NCBI GenBank assembly: GCA_032718475.1
Contig: JAUCBJ010008103.1
Coordinates: 1 to 28,606, forward strand
Length of the DNA stretch: 28,606 nucleotides
Direction of reading: 5' to 3'
Source: Nemertoderma westbladi
Taxonomy: Eukaryota; Xenacoelomorpha; Nemertodermatida; Nemertodermatidae
Shown: positions 1 to 10,267 of the stretch, piece by piece
Position numbering within the stretch: position 1 is the stretch's first letter
How the letters are laid out: every line of letters starts with the position of its first letter
Program-made: the position numbers and the translations under genes
The notes under the pieces: generated by a model
Database searches by the model: none
Seen by the model: the letters and a program-made list of their open reading frames with translations, nothing else
What the model was told of the DNA's origin: nothing

Positions 1-363
1 CCTAACCGTACTTAATCGGACAAGTGCTCTACACACACTGCAATTCGTTCGGACTTAACAGCAATCAGACAACAGCTCAGCCTACAAATTGTCTGTACAA
101 TCTGATCAGGCTTACACGCCTTCTGTTCAATACTGGCCTACAAATAAATAAAACTTGACAGAAATAAGTAAAAATCTCAATAAAAAACCAGGGCGGGCCC
201 TCCCTGATTAATTATTAAGGCCTACCGGTATATAACTATCAAAATCGACTAATACTGCTGTAGGTACCGGTCCGGATGATCAGGCAGTCAGGCCTACTGG
301 TTACCGGTCGACCGGTACTTTCGACTTTATTGCTTACTGCAATAAAGAAGCTATATCCTTTAA
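1..363. other. Non-coding flank, no gene seen
   Basis: No convincing coding sequence on either strand. The stretch from about 225 to 320 is rich in the palindromic word ACCGGT and in AGGCCTAC-type words, which recur through the window, so it may be part of a dispersed repeat. Nothing more specific can be supported. Confidence 0.5.
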
Positions 364-1603
364 TGTTCGCGCTTTCAGACCTTTGGCAGTTTAACCCACC
401 AAATTAAGATGTCTTCTAGATATTAAATCTGCTTTTAGTCTATGACAAGTATTTGATTCACTACACTAGTCGAAACCAATCCGTGCGCGACCATTCACCC
501 GCTGGATATTCCCGGGAGATTGGGTTCGACGGTTTAATTTTTATTGCTATGTAAGCCTAATGTATTATTCGACTGACAGTATTATATAATCTCTGACAAT
601 ATTATTCACCTTCGGTAATATTAACAGTTCCTTTAGGACGTGGCGCTTTATCTATATAAACAGAGTTATGACTTAAACTACTCGCAACGATATGGCTTAA
701 TTATAATTCACATATATGGCGCATTCTTTAGGAATTGCTTCTTTAACAGACTCACTCATACACAATGCTGCACAATACTGCACACTAATCTGCCAATCTT
801 CACTGATTTTAGTCACATATAAAAGGAACACAGACTGAATCATGTAGGGTCTATCAAATAACATTAGATTCACTTCAAACCACTTTAACATAAGTCACAA
901 TCGTTTATTTGTAACCCTTCTCTCTTACCTTCGGTATATCAAGAATATTGGGTTTAGGGGTTGTTTATCGTTATTCCAAATATAATTATTCATCAACCAT
1001 ATTATGAAGAACTGACGGTAAATAGCAGTATAAAACAACAATGAAAACACTGATTGTTATGAGTTTGCAATGTTTCAGCAGTCAGCATGTATGATCAGTC
1101 AGCAGTCATCAGGTATGTAGTCCGCAGTTAAAGGATATGCCCTTTATAATTAAACCTACTAGTGTACGACTAAAAGCAGTACAGCACAAAATACTTCCAA
1201 GCCGTTCTTTCTTTGGCTCAAGACTGAATGTAAACACTGCACATAGGCATTGCGTCATTTCTCGGAAATTTTCTGTACAAGGAGCCACAAAAACGCTCTC
1301 ATTGGCTGACTGAACTGAGAGACGCCGTAGAACAAAGGAAATCAACACGTATGAATGTCAGCTGTTAACCGTAGTCATAGTAACTACTGTTCAAGAGTAG
1401 CTATCACCCCTTTGCGTCACGAATTGCCATAGAATCACAAAATATGCCTTTCACAGTACACATACGGAGGAAATAGGTCTTAGATCCTCTAAAAACACCG
1501 ATACAGCAATAATACGGTCTCTTACACTTATTAAATCAACTACAGAGTATTTTAATGTAAAAGATAATAAAAATAACGGGGCAATTCAGCAAAGGCTTTT
1601 ACA
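364..1603 (-). mobile_element. LTR-A, LTR copy of the X-ORF retroelement family
   Basis: First of three copies of one repeat (others at 15539-16733 and 26722-27887). All start on the + strand at TGTTCGCGCTTT and end at CTTTTACA or CCTTTACA, giving TG...CA termini. Orientation comes from the other two copies, where a purine tract and the last ORF adjoin the high-coordinate end, so transcription runs on the minus strand. LTR-A is nearly identical to LTR-C from 364 to about 930 and resembles LTR-B in its last 380 bp. No internal region follows it at 1604, so it is a solo or truncated LTR. The flanks (left ending TTTAA, right starting TATAT) show no target-site duplication, so it may have been rearranged. 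Short ORFs inside it recur only because the LTR is repeated and are not genes. Confidence 0.75.
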
Positions 1604-1710
1604 TATATTTTTCCCCTTTTCCACATACTGTATGACTTTAATCTCAATTTAGTTGTAAATATTGGTAAGAAGGCTGACAATAAAGAAAAATAATATCTTG
1701 TTTCTATCAA

Positions 1711-3908
1711 TCAAACTACAAAGTCTTTCTTCGTTTCATAAACAGCCATTCTTCCTCTAGATTTCAGAGTATTTCGGATCATACCATCCCTTTTCACTTC
1801 ACCAATTACTCTACGGGATACTTCGGTGACAATCTTCACTGTTCTTTCCACTTCTTGTGTGTGACAGGGTCATCAATACTCTCAGAACACAACATATCCT
1901 GTATTGTAGTCTGGGTTAATGAAGTTATAATTGGAGGTTCATGTTTCGCTTTACTCCAATCAATAAGTTCGTTCAATTCTTGGGCTTCTAAGTTTATTGT
2001 TGGCACTCTAAACAATCGTATTGAATCCTTTGAAGTTGAGGAGGATAGAGCTCGATACTTTAATATTTTATGAAGAGCTAGTTTCCGAATATTTATATCA
2101 GGGTCATGCATCATAGCCAATAGAACATTCTCCTCGTGTCCATAGAATGCATTATGTTGTAACACCTTTGTCGTGATATCCCTTAAATCAGGACGCAAAT
2201 AACTCGTAAGTTTGACCAACTTCAACAAGGCAACTGACTTCACACGACTTCACACGACTTCACACTACTTCACACTAACCATTGTATGCAGCCGGATTTA
2301 CCTTCACGTAAAACCATGCTGGTACACTTTTAAAATGTATTCAGCAAGAATTATCAGCTGCTCTGATGGTGAAGCTGGAGATACATATAGACGCAAAATT
2401 CTACAAGCCAGAATTAGCCAACGGGAATGGTTTAAGGGACCAGGACAACGGTTGGCAAGGGTTTTCGAACAAAATCCCTGTTTAACAGCTGCACAAAATT
2501 CATACAAGTAGTTTTGATCTGTGCTTAGATCCTTAACAACCTCCTTAGAGAGTTCTGTGAGTTCTGGTTAATTAATGTCTCTGTAGTTATCCATTACAGG
2601 TAACTTCGCAGGATCAGTAAATGACAGGGCCTTACCTAAAGTAGCATTGAACGATCTAGGGACACTTGTTACTCCATCTAGGGAAACAAACAAATGGCGC
2701 AATGGCAGTTCATTTATGTGGAGGGAACAAATGAGCCATTGAACAGGGTGTTTAATATAACATTCTAGAAAGTTAATTATGCCCCCAGCCCATCCTGAGT
2801 TGACATTTGTGCCATCACAACCAACTGCACAGCTTCAATTGAAATACTTTTCCCACCCAAATTATCTGTAATAGCTGTGATAATTGATCTAGCATCCTTA
2901 TTCGCCTGCGAAACATGACCATTATACATCCGAACCTGGCTCAGAAACTAATGAGTACTGATCTTCTTTTATTACAGTTTGATGAAATGAGCTATCTTTC
3001 TTTACTTGAGTCAAAGTGTCATCACAGCGGCCATCAAAGTTCAATCCCATAATGTTATATTCAGCAGATTCAATTTCGTAGGTCCGTAACTTTTCTCATT
3101 CACGTCGAAGCTTACTGCGATCAATTATACTAGTTGTATCTTTTGGATTTATGAGGCCAAGATCTTCTAACACAGCACTTGCTATGGCTGCTCCTGGGCG
3201 GTCAGGTATGCCATATCTCTCACATTATTGACTTAGAGATGGGAATGAAATGCGCATTTGCTTATTTGAAGGGCGAATGTCATAAGAAGTTTAAGGTATG
3301 GGCTCTTGATCAAGCTCTTCATCTGAGGAGTCATTTAAAATAGCAACAGACATATCCGATTGGACATTGCGAATTGGATTTGCCAGTTTGGTTACTCTAG
3401 CAAGATTCTTTTCCAAAGCTGCTGATTTATTGATGTCTACAGCAGAGATTTGCATCAAACGATTGGAACGTTGGTCTATCAGGAAGCTTCTTTCAAGAAT
3501 AGGAACCTTGGGGACTTTGGGACATTCACAAATAGAATAATCAAGACATTCGCAGGCAGCTATCAAAAAGATTACTGTCTGAAATCTGTCTGAATTCACC
3601 TATGTTTGAAATATTAGCCGGGGAATCTACACGTTTGGTGTTCTTAGTAATTGATTCATATTTTTTAAAATATGATAGCAGAATAGCAATAACACGTTGG
3701 TGTGACAGGTGTGGAATAGAGGCTCGATTCCAAATTGATTCAATATCATTTGCGACAGCAGAGAATACCTGCGCAACAGGGGCGGTCTTAGGAAAAAGTA
3801 TTTGCGTGTTGGTAAACACGACAAACGGAGTTTAGTAGGTTCTCCAATCACGGGGCAAACGGTTTCAGTACGCAAGGTTGGTTTAGCCCTTTTAACAGCA
3901 TTAGTCAT
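1711..3908 (-). pseudogene. Decayed gene of a multicopy invertebrate family (GCDGT / NELPLRHL / LSTDQ type)
   Basis: About 2.2 kb of minus-strand coding sequence broken by frameshifts and stops. Reading across the breaks in order gives an ATG at 3908; IWNRASIPHLSHQRVIA (near 3730); LFD then AACECLDYSICEC and a FLIDQRSNRLMQI segment; CERYGIPDRPGAAIASAVL and IIDRSKLRRE (3110-3230); GCDGTNVNSGWAGG (near 2810); NELPLRHLFVSLDG; LSTDQNYLYEFCAAV; LNHSRWLILACRILRLYVS; then PCHTQEVERTVKIVTEVS, a RDGMIRNTLKSRGRM motif and a stop at 1711. I recall this block order from large families of uncharacterised proteins in aphid, hydra, crustacean and other invertebrate genomes, which behave like mobile elements; the biochemical role is unknown to me. 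Damage includes frameshifts near 3830, 3590, 2940 and 1868, and stops at 3291, near 3226, inside the RRE motif near 3098, and near 2570 and 2304. A short 10-bp tandem array interrupts it at 2236-2276. It is clearly non-functional. Confidence 0.7.
2236..2276. repeat. 10-bp tandem repeat (ACTTCACACG), four copies
   Basis: Four head-to-tail copies of a 10-bp unit, the last two carrying TA for GA. It lies inside the decayed minus-strand gene, between the RILRLYVS block and the LRPDLRDI block. In that reading frame it creates stops, so it expanded after or during decay of the gene. Confidence 0.8.
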
Positions 3909-5047
3909 TAAAATTTGATATACAAATTAGGACAACATGGTGAGACAGTTATGACTGACATTAAGGCTCTACTTAACCTGACAGAAGCCACTGGAAAAGT
4001 GTGAACCAATTAGAAATAAAATAATCAGCAATAACAAGTACAATAAATACGCCATACAGTAAAACAACAGCTAGACTCTAATAGACACATCCAACAGTAG
4101 CAAAGTGAATGTAAAGTTAACCAATTTGAGAGCAGTAAGCCTAACTAGGCCTAGTAATTTTTGACACTACTGTACTACACTGTCCAAAAGTAGTATCCTA
4201 TAAAGTAAGTGGATATTAAGTGAAAGAATATGCAATGCAACAATCAGATTGTTAAGTACACACTACTGCAGTATACACTAGTAGGCCTAACTATTCATTT
4301 AGACACTATAATAGTGTTTTGTTATTATCTGATAACATATTTGGAATCAGCACAAAATGTCGACTTATAAATCATAGTTTTATCTATGGTGAGTGAAAAA
4401 AATTGTATTAAATTTAATATTGATAAATGGTTATTTTTGGAAAAATTCTAGAACATTAAGTGCGGTGAGGCCAAGCAAGGGGTGACTCAAATTTTTTTTT
4501 TTATTTTGAATGTTTTTATGCCCAATGGCGTCTTTCCAAAACTAGGGAGTATAGATATTCCAAAATTTTGTATTTTGTACGCGTCGCCGCGTCCCGTGGG
4601 CTGCTGAGGTGCTACTGCATATACTAGGCCGAAGGCCGTTGAAAATGACTGAGTTCTGAATAACTAACTAAGTGTTAATAATGACAGTATTGATAATAGC
4701 ACAGTTAAACTAATAATAGCATGCAATACAACGGTTAGTGACGACGGTCAAAATTATTCCGGTCTCACAACTGCAAGGAAACCAACTAAACTAATAATCA
4801 ACAATCGCAACGGTTATATCATTGACACATATTACATTAGCCCTACACTACAGGGTGGCCTTAATATCCAATAGATGCGCTTTATTCACCCTCAATGTGC
4901 TTTCCCGCCCACTATTGGCTTAACCTGATTAATTGTCACCTCGCCACTCCCTGTTGCCCTTGCCCCTTGTGTGCTAGCCTTACTAGCTGGTTTGTCCCTC
5001 TGAGGTGGTTTGACCTCTCACCTCTCTCTGTGGCTTACGGCGTATGT
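3909..5047. other. Intergenic sequence, no gene recognised
   Basis: Upstream flank of the decayed 1711-3908 gene. Mostly AT-rich, with a T run at 4491-4503. No ORF here has recognisable protein features; a 77-codon + strand ORF at 4895 is low-complexity and runs through the poly-C tract. A promoter or 5' exon of the decayed gene could lie here but cannot be identified. Confidence 0.4.
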
Positions 5048-5117
5048 CCCCCCCCCCCCCCCCCCCCCCCAGTTGGTTATGAGGTGAGATTATTGTTGGT
5101 AATCTCACCTCACCAAC
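5048..5117. repeat. Poly-C tract followed by a hairpin
   Basis: A run of 23 C at 5048-5070 is followed directly by an imperfect inverted repeat at 5072-5117. The arms are GTTGGTTATGAGGTGAGATT and its near-complement AATCTCACCTCACCAAC, with a loop of about 8 bases. The hairpin may be the terminus of a small transposon, but no second end was found. Confidence 0.65.
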
Positions 5118-5214
5118 TATATTGTTAAAATGCCACTAATCCCATTTTCAGTGGGTAATAAACGGAATTGAATCCGCTTACAAACTTAACGCTTAAACGC
5201 TTAATACGCTTAAA

Positions 5215-5792
5215 ATGTCAGTGCCAAAGTATGTAAAAAACTGAAAAACAACAAGTCCTGGACGTTACATGCAATCAGTGATCAGCTGACGGCAGCCAGC
5301 TGATCGGTAGGTTTCACCCCAAAACTGAAGGCATTCTCAGGAGGCCAAGCCGGGAAATGTCGAGAGAGATTCCAAAGGGGGACGGAACAGGTAATGAAAT
5401 GAAGAGTTTGCTGAATGATTGGCGTGAATTGTTTTAACATTTCACTGTAATCGCTAGACAGCCATTGCGGCCAGTCTTGCAAAAGCTTGAAATATATTAC
5501 ATCCAAACACGCAAGCAGGTTATCAACAAGCAGAAACGTGATTGGCGCAAGTTTACGGTGCTGCTTCCCAGTGGTTAGTTACAGTACAGACATCTCTTCA
5601 TTTCATTACCTGTTCCGTTCCCCTTTGGGAATCTCTCTCTACATTTCCTGGCTTGGCCTCCTGAGAATGCCTTCAGTAGCCTGGGGGGCGAAACCTACCG
5701 ATCATCTGGCTGCAGTCAGCTGATCACTGATTGCATGCAACGTCTAGGTCTTGTTGCTTTTTATAAATTTTTACATACTTTGGCACTGACAT
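5215..5792. mobile_element. 578-bp foldback element
   Basis: Two inverted arms of about 195 bp (5215-5406 and 5594-5792) surround a spacer of about 190 bp. The outer ends are ATGTCAGTGCCAAAGTATGT and its inverse ACATACTTTGGCACTGACAT. Further in, both arms carry CAGTGATCAGCTGA, GGCATTCTCAGGAGGCCAAG and GAAATGAAGAG in inverse orientation. The arms differ by several substitutions. Apparent ORFs on both strands (5282-5506 minus, 5487-5723 plus) encode look-alike peptides only because the arms are inverse copies. No transposase is encoded and no clear target-site duplication is visible, so I call it a non-autonomous foldback/MITE without a superfamily. Confidence 0.75.
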
Positions 5793-6582
5793 ACCTACCG
5801 GTAAGGTCTTTACTTAACGTGCTTGATTAATAAATAAAATACAATTAATTCTTTAATATTGGATTTTCAAGCTTCTACTTCAATTTCCATTTAGGTAGAC
5901 CTATTGAAATTACTATTTCTATGTATAATGAAAGGTCGATTATCTACAAATATTTTTTTTATGAAATTGTCAACTTCAAAACCCGACTAGTTCTACTAAT
6001 TTGAGCAATTAGTTGAAACTTTATGTGGGTGTCTACATAGCCACCCTGCTCCTGCATAAATAAAAGTATCAGACAACTTGTTAATAAAATTTAACACTAT
6101 TTATAACAAACCTAAAAAATTAGCCGAAATTTGCAGCGCCACCTAGCAGTGCAAAATTATATTAACAACATTTCGCCTGATAGTTATGTTGCGCCATCTT
6201 TGCTCTATCATATAAAAAAACTTTCATGTGATTAGATTCAAAACTGTAAAAGCCTTAGGGTTTTAAGCGCAACCAAGTTTTTTTATTGTTAAATTAGTTA
6301 AAAATTAAATAGCGAAAGATAAAAATTTTTACTGACCAATCATGTAGAATATCATCTTAGGAACCTATCTTTATTATTTTAGCCAAAACCAAACAATTTT
6401 GAAACGCTGAGAGTGATAAATCGATGAGTTATCCGAAAATGGACCCCCCCCCCCCCCCCCCCCCCCCTAATTAAATTATTAGCAGTTGTAATTACACAAA
6501 TACACTGATATTGAATTTAAACAGAGTTTAAAGAATTCAAATAAATTAAATTATGATTGAATGAATGAAAACTTTTATCCAC
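5793..6582. other. AT-rich intergenic sequence with a poly-C tract at 6444-6467
   Basis: No coding sequence recognised. A run of 24 C at 6444-6467 is followed by TAATTAAATTATTA, similar in style to the poly-C/TAATTTTTT junction at 10313-10350, so it may mark an end of a related foldback element. The last part before 6583 would be the 3' UTR of the exon at 6583-7080; no perfect AATAAA was found there on the minus strand. Confidence 0.45.
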
Positions 6583-7090
6583 TCATGAGCAGTCCATGTC
6601 TGCCGTCTGGCCACTGTGGTAACTAGCAGTACACATAAGTAAACTCAAAAATAATCCAGCCAGTGCAGAAACACCATAAACACATAGGATATAGGCGAGA
6701 GAAAAAACATAAATTCTTTCATTACAGAAGTTTGTAGATTCTCGGACCGCATCGTGATGGACAGTATTGTAAATACCGAAAACCAAAAAGTTTCCGTAGA
6801 TAAAAAACACGAATAGTACCAAACTCATAAGTAGATCACAGATTTGTGCTGATCTGGCCATTAGTAGATCGTCTTCTGTAGAGGAGAATATCTCTCCTTT
6901 AGCGATTTGTCTAAGTTTCCCACTCTGTCTCAGAAAGATGATGCATTTGAACATAAGTAGGATTCCCATGACTATGTTATAAGTGGCGAGCATCGGTTCC
7001 GCGGGGCATCGTTTAGTAGATGATGCGCCGATGGTTACCATGGCAACCGGGACTATTATAAACAGAGCTAATAATGCCATGAAACCTCCT
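6583..7090 (-). CDS. Terminal exon of a four-pass membrane protein, TMEM272-like
   Basis: A 165-codon open frame ending in TGA at 6583. The product has four hydrophobic segments, at about residues 1-19, 30-50, 79-101 and 122-148, separated by short polar loops with a basic cytosolic-type loop (QSGKLRQIAKGE). A CPAEP motif after the first segment resembles the CP-x-P motif I associate with TMEM272-like proteins. Just upstream, the minus strand reads TTTGTTGCAG then GAGGTTTC and ATG, a good 3' splice acceptor with the cut near 7090. The frame stays open from the acceptor through the ATG (...G-F-M-A-L), so this is more likely the last exon of a multi-exon gene than a complete gene starting at 7080. 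Upstream exons were not found. It is the only host-like gene piece in the window. The exon call is fairly firm; the family name is a recollection of pattern. Confidence 0.6.
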
Positions 7091-8194
7091 GCAACAAATA
7101 AATTAATTAGATATTAAAGTATAATTAGAACAAATTTGGGTTACAGAAACTTCAACGCAAATTCAAACTAAGGCAATTTTGTGTTTGATGAACCATAATG
7201 ATGTGGAGCGTTGGTCTTAATGACCTGTTTGAATATTTTTCATTTTTTCCATATGGAAGAGCAATATATTTTCCGGTTTAAACCACTGGTTTAAACTTCT
7301 TGTATATAATGTCCAAAATTCACTGAGAAATTCATTTTCGTAGAAAAAAACAGTGAAGAAAAAAAAATGAGAGTACATTTCGCATATTAACAAGGCGAAT
7401 GTCAGATCACATGAGTTTGAGAGACAAATTAAAGATGAAACTAATTTAGTTTTCTTGTACGGTTTGATTTGGTTGATGAAAAAAAATTACAAGAAACCGT
7501 ATTTTGTAATTTCACTGAATTACTTGCTTTTATCTATTTGATAATTTAAATTCTAATTTTTGTTGGCAAAACCTTCTCTCACAGTAGTTGTAGACATAAA
7601 ATCAATCCATCACTATGCCTACAGTGTAGTAAGATAAGCCGCTAATTCAATCGGAGCCTTGGGGGACACAGATTGCATCTCGTAAACGCATTACATCCAT
7701 CGAACTAATTTAATAACTCTTGAGGGATGGGGATGTGATAAAATTGAATAATGGAAGGAATCCCAATACATCACCATACAAGTCAATGACCGCCTTATTA
7801 ACGAATCAATACACAAGCATTACGGCCGCGGAATTCCAATGTATTTCCTTATCTTCCATAATAGTACAAATTAAATACTGAATATAATATATAATATATT
7901 AAAACCGTTTGAGTACTAACACTTAAAAAAGGCGGCGCACTGACGCTTGTAACATTCTAAATATTAAATGATCACTATGGCGGCAGAGTCCCGCCTTTAC
8001 ATAATTATAAGTTAACACCCAAGGCGGCTGAGTGTCGCCTTTACTTATTTTACCCTGACCCCCATCATGGTGTGCCCTAACCAACTAAAATCTCTTATAA
8101 CTTAGTTATAACTTCTGGAACGGGAAAATTGAGTTTATATTCGTGTTGGAATGTGAATGGGATATACTAATCAGCTTTCCAAATGTCTGTTTTG
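7091..8194. other. Intergenic or intronic sequence
   Basis: If 6583-7090 is a last exon, at least the first part is its upstream intron. No exon was recognised. Two GC-richer imperfect palindromes around 7980-8000 (GGCGGCAGAGTCCCGCC) and 8021-8042 (AAGGCGGCTGAGTGTCGCCT) stand out from the AT-rich background and may be remnants of a repeat. A palindromic GGTTTAAACCACTGGTTTAAAC lies at about 7274-7295. Confidence 0.4.
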
Positions 8195-8262
8195 GTATGG
8201 ATGAGGGGTTGGGTGCAATCATACGGATGAGGGGTTTGGTGCAATCATACGGATGAGGGGTT
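8195..8262. repeat. 26-bp direct repeat (GGATGAGGGGTTTGGTGCAATCATAC)
   Basis: Two full units and a partial third, head to tail, leading directly into the 17-bp minisatellite at 8265. The units differ by one base (TTGGG against TTTGG). Confidence 0.75.
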
Positions 8263-8264
8263 GC

Positions 8265-8540
8265 ACGCGTCCAACCTTCGCCCGCGTCCAATCTTCGCCC
8301 GCGTCCAACCTTCGCCCGCGTCCAACCTTCGCCCGCCTCCAACCTTCGCCCGCGCCCAACCTTCGCCCGCGTCCAACCTACGCCCGCGTCCAACCTTCGC
8401 CCGCGTCCAACCTTCGCCCGCGTCCAACCTTCGCCCGTGTCCAACCTTCGCCCGCGTCCAACCTTCGCCCGCGTCCAACCTTCGCCCGCGTCCAACCTTC
8501 GCACGCAATGCATTCTTCGCCCGCGACCAACCTTCGCCCA
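8265..8540. repeat. 17-bp GC-rich minisatellite (GCGTCCAACCTTCGCCC)
   Basis: About 16 head-to-tail copies of a 17-bp unit with sparse substitutions and one imperfect region near 8510. Because 17 is not a multiple of three and the unit has no stop word on either strand, long ORFs of the type RPTFARVQPSPASNL or GRRLDAGEGWTRAKV appear in several frames on both strands. They are shadows of the repeat, with no sign of a start context, and are not annotated as genes. Confidence 0.9.
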
Positions 8541-8637
8541 TTAAGATTTGTGTTAGTAACCATTTTAGTTACCAATTGAGGGAAAGGAGCAGGTAATAGA
8601 GGCGGCTTTTTCTTAACCAAAACAATTATTGTTTAGT

Positions 8638-8742
8638 GGGCGAAGGTTGCTCGCGGGCGAAGATTGCCTTCGGGCGAAGGTTTCCGCCGAGCGATAGTTG
8701 CTCATTTTGAGGGCGAAGATTGGACGCGGGCGAAGTTTGCTG
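8638..8742. repeat. Degenerate inverted copies of the 17-bp minisatellite
   Basis: Five or six degenerate units such as GGGCGAAGATTGGACGC are the reverse complement of the unit in the 8265-8540 array. The two arrays are about 100 bp apart and could pair into a long hairpin. These copies are far more diverged than the main array. Confidence 0.75.
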
Positions 8743-9187
8743 CGTACCGCATGAGGGGGTGGGGGGCATTTTTTAATGACTTTACACATAATTAAAGCTT
8801 TAATTAAAATTATCACACTTTTTCATGAATTGTTTGCTTTTTTTTTTCTGATATGATAAGTAATACACACAACAACAATAATGTATAAAGGGACACTATT
8901 TACAATATATATCATACGAGTAAATAATATATACATATATAAACATGATATAACCTACACCACCTATCGGACTAAAATATATAATATATAAATAAAGTAT
9001 TTAGCAACACGAAGTACAAAATACGCTACAGGCCACAAGTGTAACCCAACATGCTATATTAATCGTATCACACTTAATTCACATAGTGATCTATTATATC
9101 ACCCTTTAACTCTACCTCTACTACTACTACTACTACAACGATCGGCATGCTGCATTGCAGCTGCATTATATATATATTACATATATA
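8743..9187. other. AT-rich sequence with TA microsatellites
   Basis: No coding potential. Contains a T run near 8840, several short (AT)n stretches, a (CTA)n run at 9119-9136 and a TATATATTACATATATAT stretch at 9171-9190. The last is probably the 3' tail of the LINE fragment that ends there. Confidence 0.5.
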
Positions 9188-9777
9188 TTAAGAATAGCCG
9201 GCTTGCCGACAAAATTGCACCGCCACAACTCCCTATCACCCATGACATTTGCTAGATCATCCGCATCTTCAAGGCCAGTGTCCTTTAAGATGCGTCTCAA
9301 AAACGTCATGGGCTGTCCACCATGCTTATTCACTCCATGAGGCTGTCAAAGTACAAGATTATGCACTGGCTGGTCCTCACGGCGAAAGCAATGTCCTGCA
9401 AAGCGGAGGCGATTTTGTTCTAGTGTCAAGCTTGGGGGAACCAATGAGACACCTCCAATGTTATATAGTGTCTGGTTGGAGATGTGTGTATTGTACTTGA
9501 CACAATGAACCCGGTGTAGCATTCTTGTGAATATGCCATCCAGAGATTTGGTATCCTCTGCAGTTAGAGCCCAGCATGGACTCCCATCGAGGAGTACTGG
9601 AACTACTGCCGCTCTAAATATTCGAACCTTAAGGTTCATTTTTACTCTATGAGACTTCCCAATCCTGGACAGATTATTGAACGTTGCCCATGTCTTCCCC
9701 TTAGGTATCCGAAGGTCTTCACCTGACATTATGATCCATGATCCCAACTTAAACGCACCGAGGGAAATGAAGCGCAA
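9188..9777 (-). pseudogene. 3' end of a LINE (non-LTR retrotransposon) ORF2, 5'-truncated
   Basis: The minus strand encodes the C-terminal tail that follows the reverse transcriptase of many LINEs: FKLGSWI, then NLSRIGKSHRVKMNLKVRIF, an AAVVPVLLDGSPCWALT block (family members usually read LLYGSETW), LDGIFTRMLHR, and RLRFAGHCFRRED. A TGA at 9346-9348 interrupts just before QPHGVNKHGGQPM, where family members have a tryptophan-containing LW.P.HG motif. The frame then stays open through LRRILKDTGLEDADDL and DRELWRC to about 9190, meeting an AT microsatellite that fits a LINE 3' tail. The fingers/palm of the reverse transcriptase and the endonuclease are absent, so it is a dead 5'-truncated copy. 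The clade is uncertain. Confidence 0.75.
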
Positions 9778-10267
9778 TCATACAGTAAATCATGCAATTT
9801 ATCCTAAAATAATTATTTATTCTAGAAAGGTAAAAAAATTATTATATTTCAATTTAAACCGTTAATGTATTAGATGTAGTGGATAGTAAGATTTCGGATT
9901 ACCTGATGAAACTATTGCGATGTAGACTTTGTAGAAGAAGTCCCTGTGGTTTATCGCGGTATTCTGGGCGTCCCTTATCCCATCCAGACACGACCGGTCC
10001 GTTTTCCTGCCGGTGTAAGGTGTCCCAGCAGACGGACCACTGTGCTTACCGATATTCTGTTCGCGGTGGTTATGGTGTCCCATAGGTATTCGGTTATCAT
10101 TATTCTAGAACATATGAATTGGTAGAGTCCTGTGGAATAATGTTTTTGATATAATCATATCAAGGCGGGGTCAAACCAACTATACTACTAATAATTTACA
10201 TAAAAACAAAATATCTGCTGTAATTGTACTGAAAATAGCTAATAACAGCTCAATTATATGATTTCAG
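9778..10267. other. Intergenic sequence
   Basis: Just beyond the 5' truncation point of the LINE fragment. Overlapping ORFs of about 70 codons on both strands at 9862-10085 encode nothing I recognise. The block 9880-10080 is GC-richer than its surroundings and could be a fragment of an unidentified repeat. Confidence 0.35.

Noticed and set aside
640-891. Identical small ORFs at 640-891 and 26997-27248
   Set aside because: They are the same LTR sequence twice; the frames are not kept in the diverged LTR-B.
364-1603. LTR-A as a clean solo LTR with target-site duplication
   Set aside because: The bases flanking the two ends (TTTAA and TATAT) do not match, so only an LTR copy is claimed.
5282-5723. 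Mirror-image ORFs on opposite strands
   Set aside because: Explained by the inverted arms of the foldback element.
8245-8620. Long overlapping ORFs on both strands (RPTFARVQPSPASNL / GRRLDAGEGWTRAKV types)
   Set aside because: Produced by a 17-bp tandem repeat without stop words; open in several frames of both strands, with no codon or start evidence.
9862-10085. Overlapping ORFs of 68-73 codons, briefly considered as a Tc1-like transposase or part of the LINE
   Set aside because: No catalytic or DNA-binding motif could be matched in any frame.
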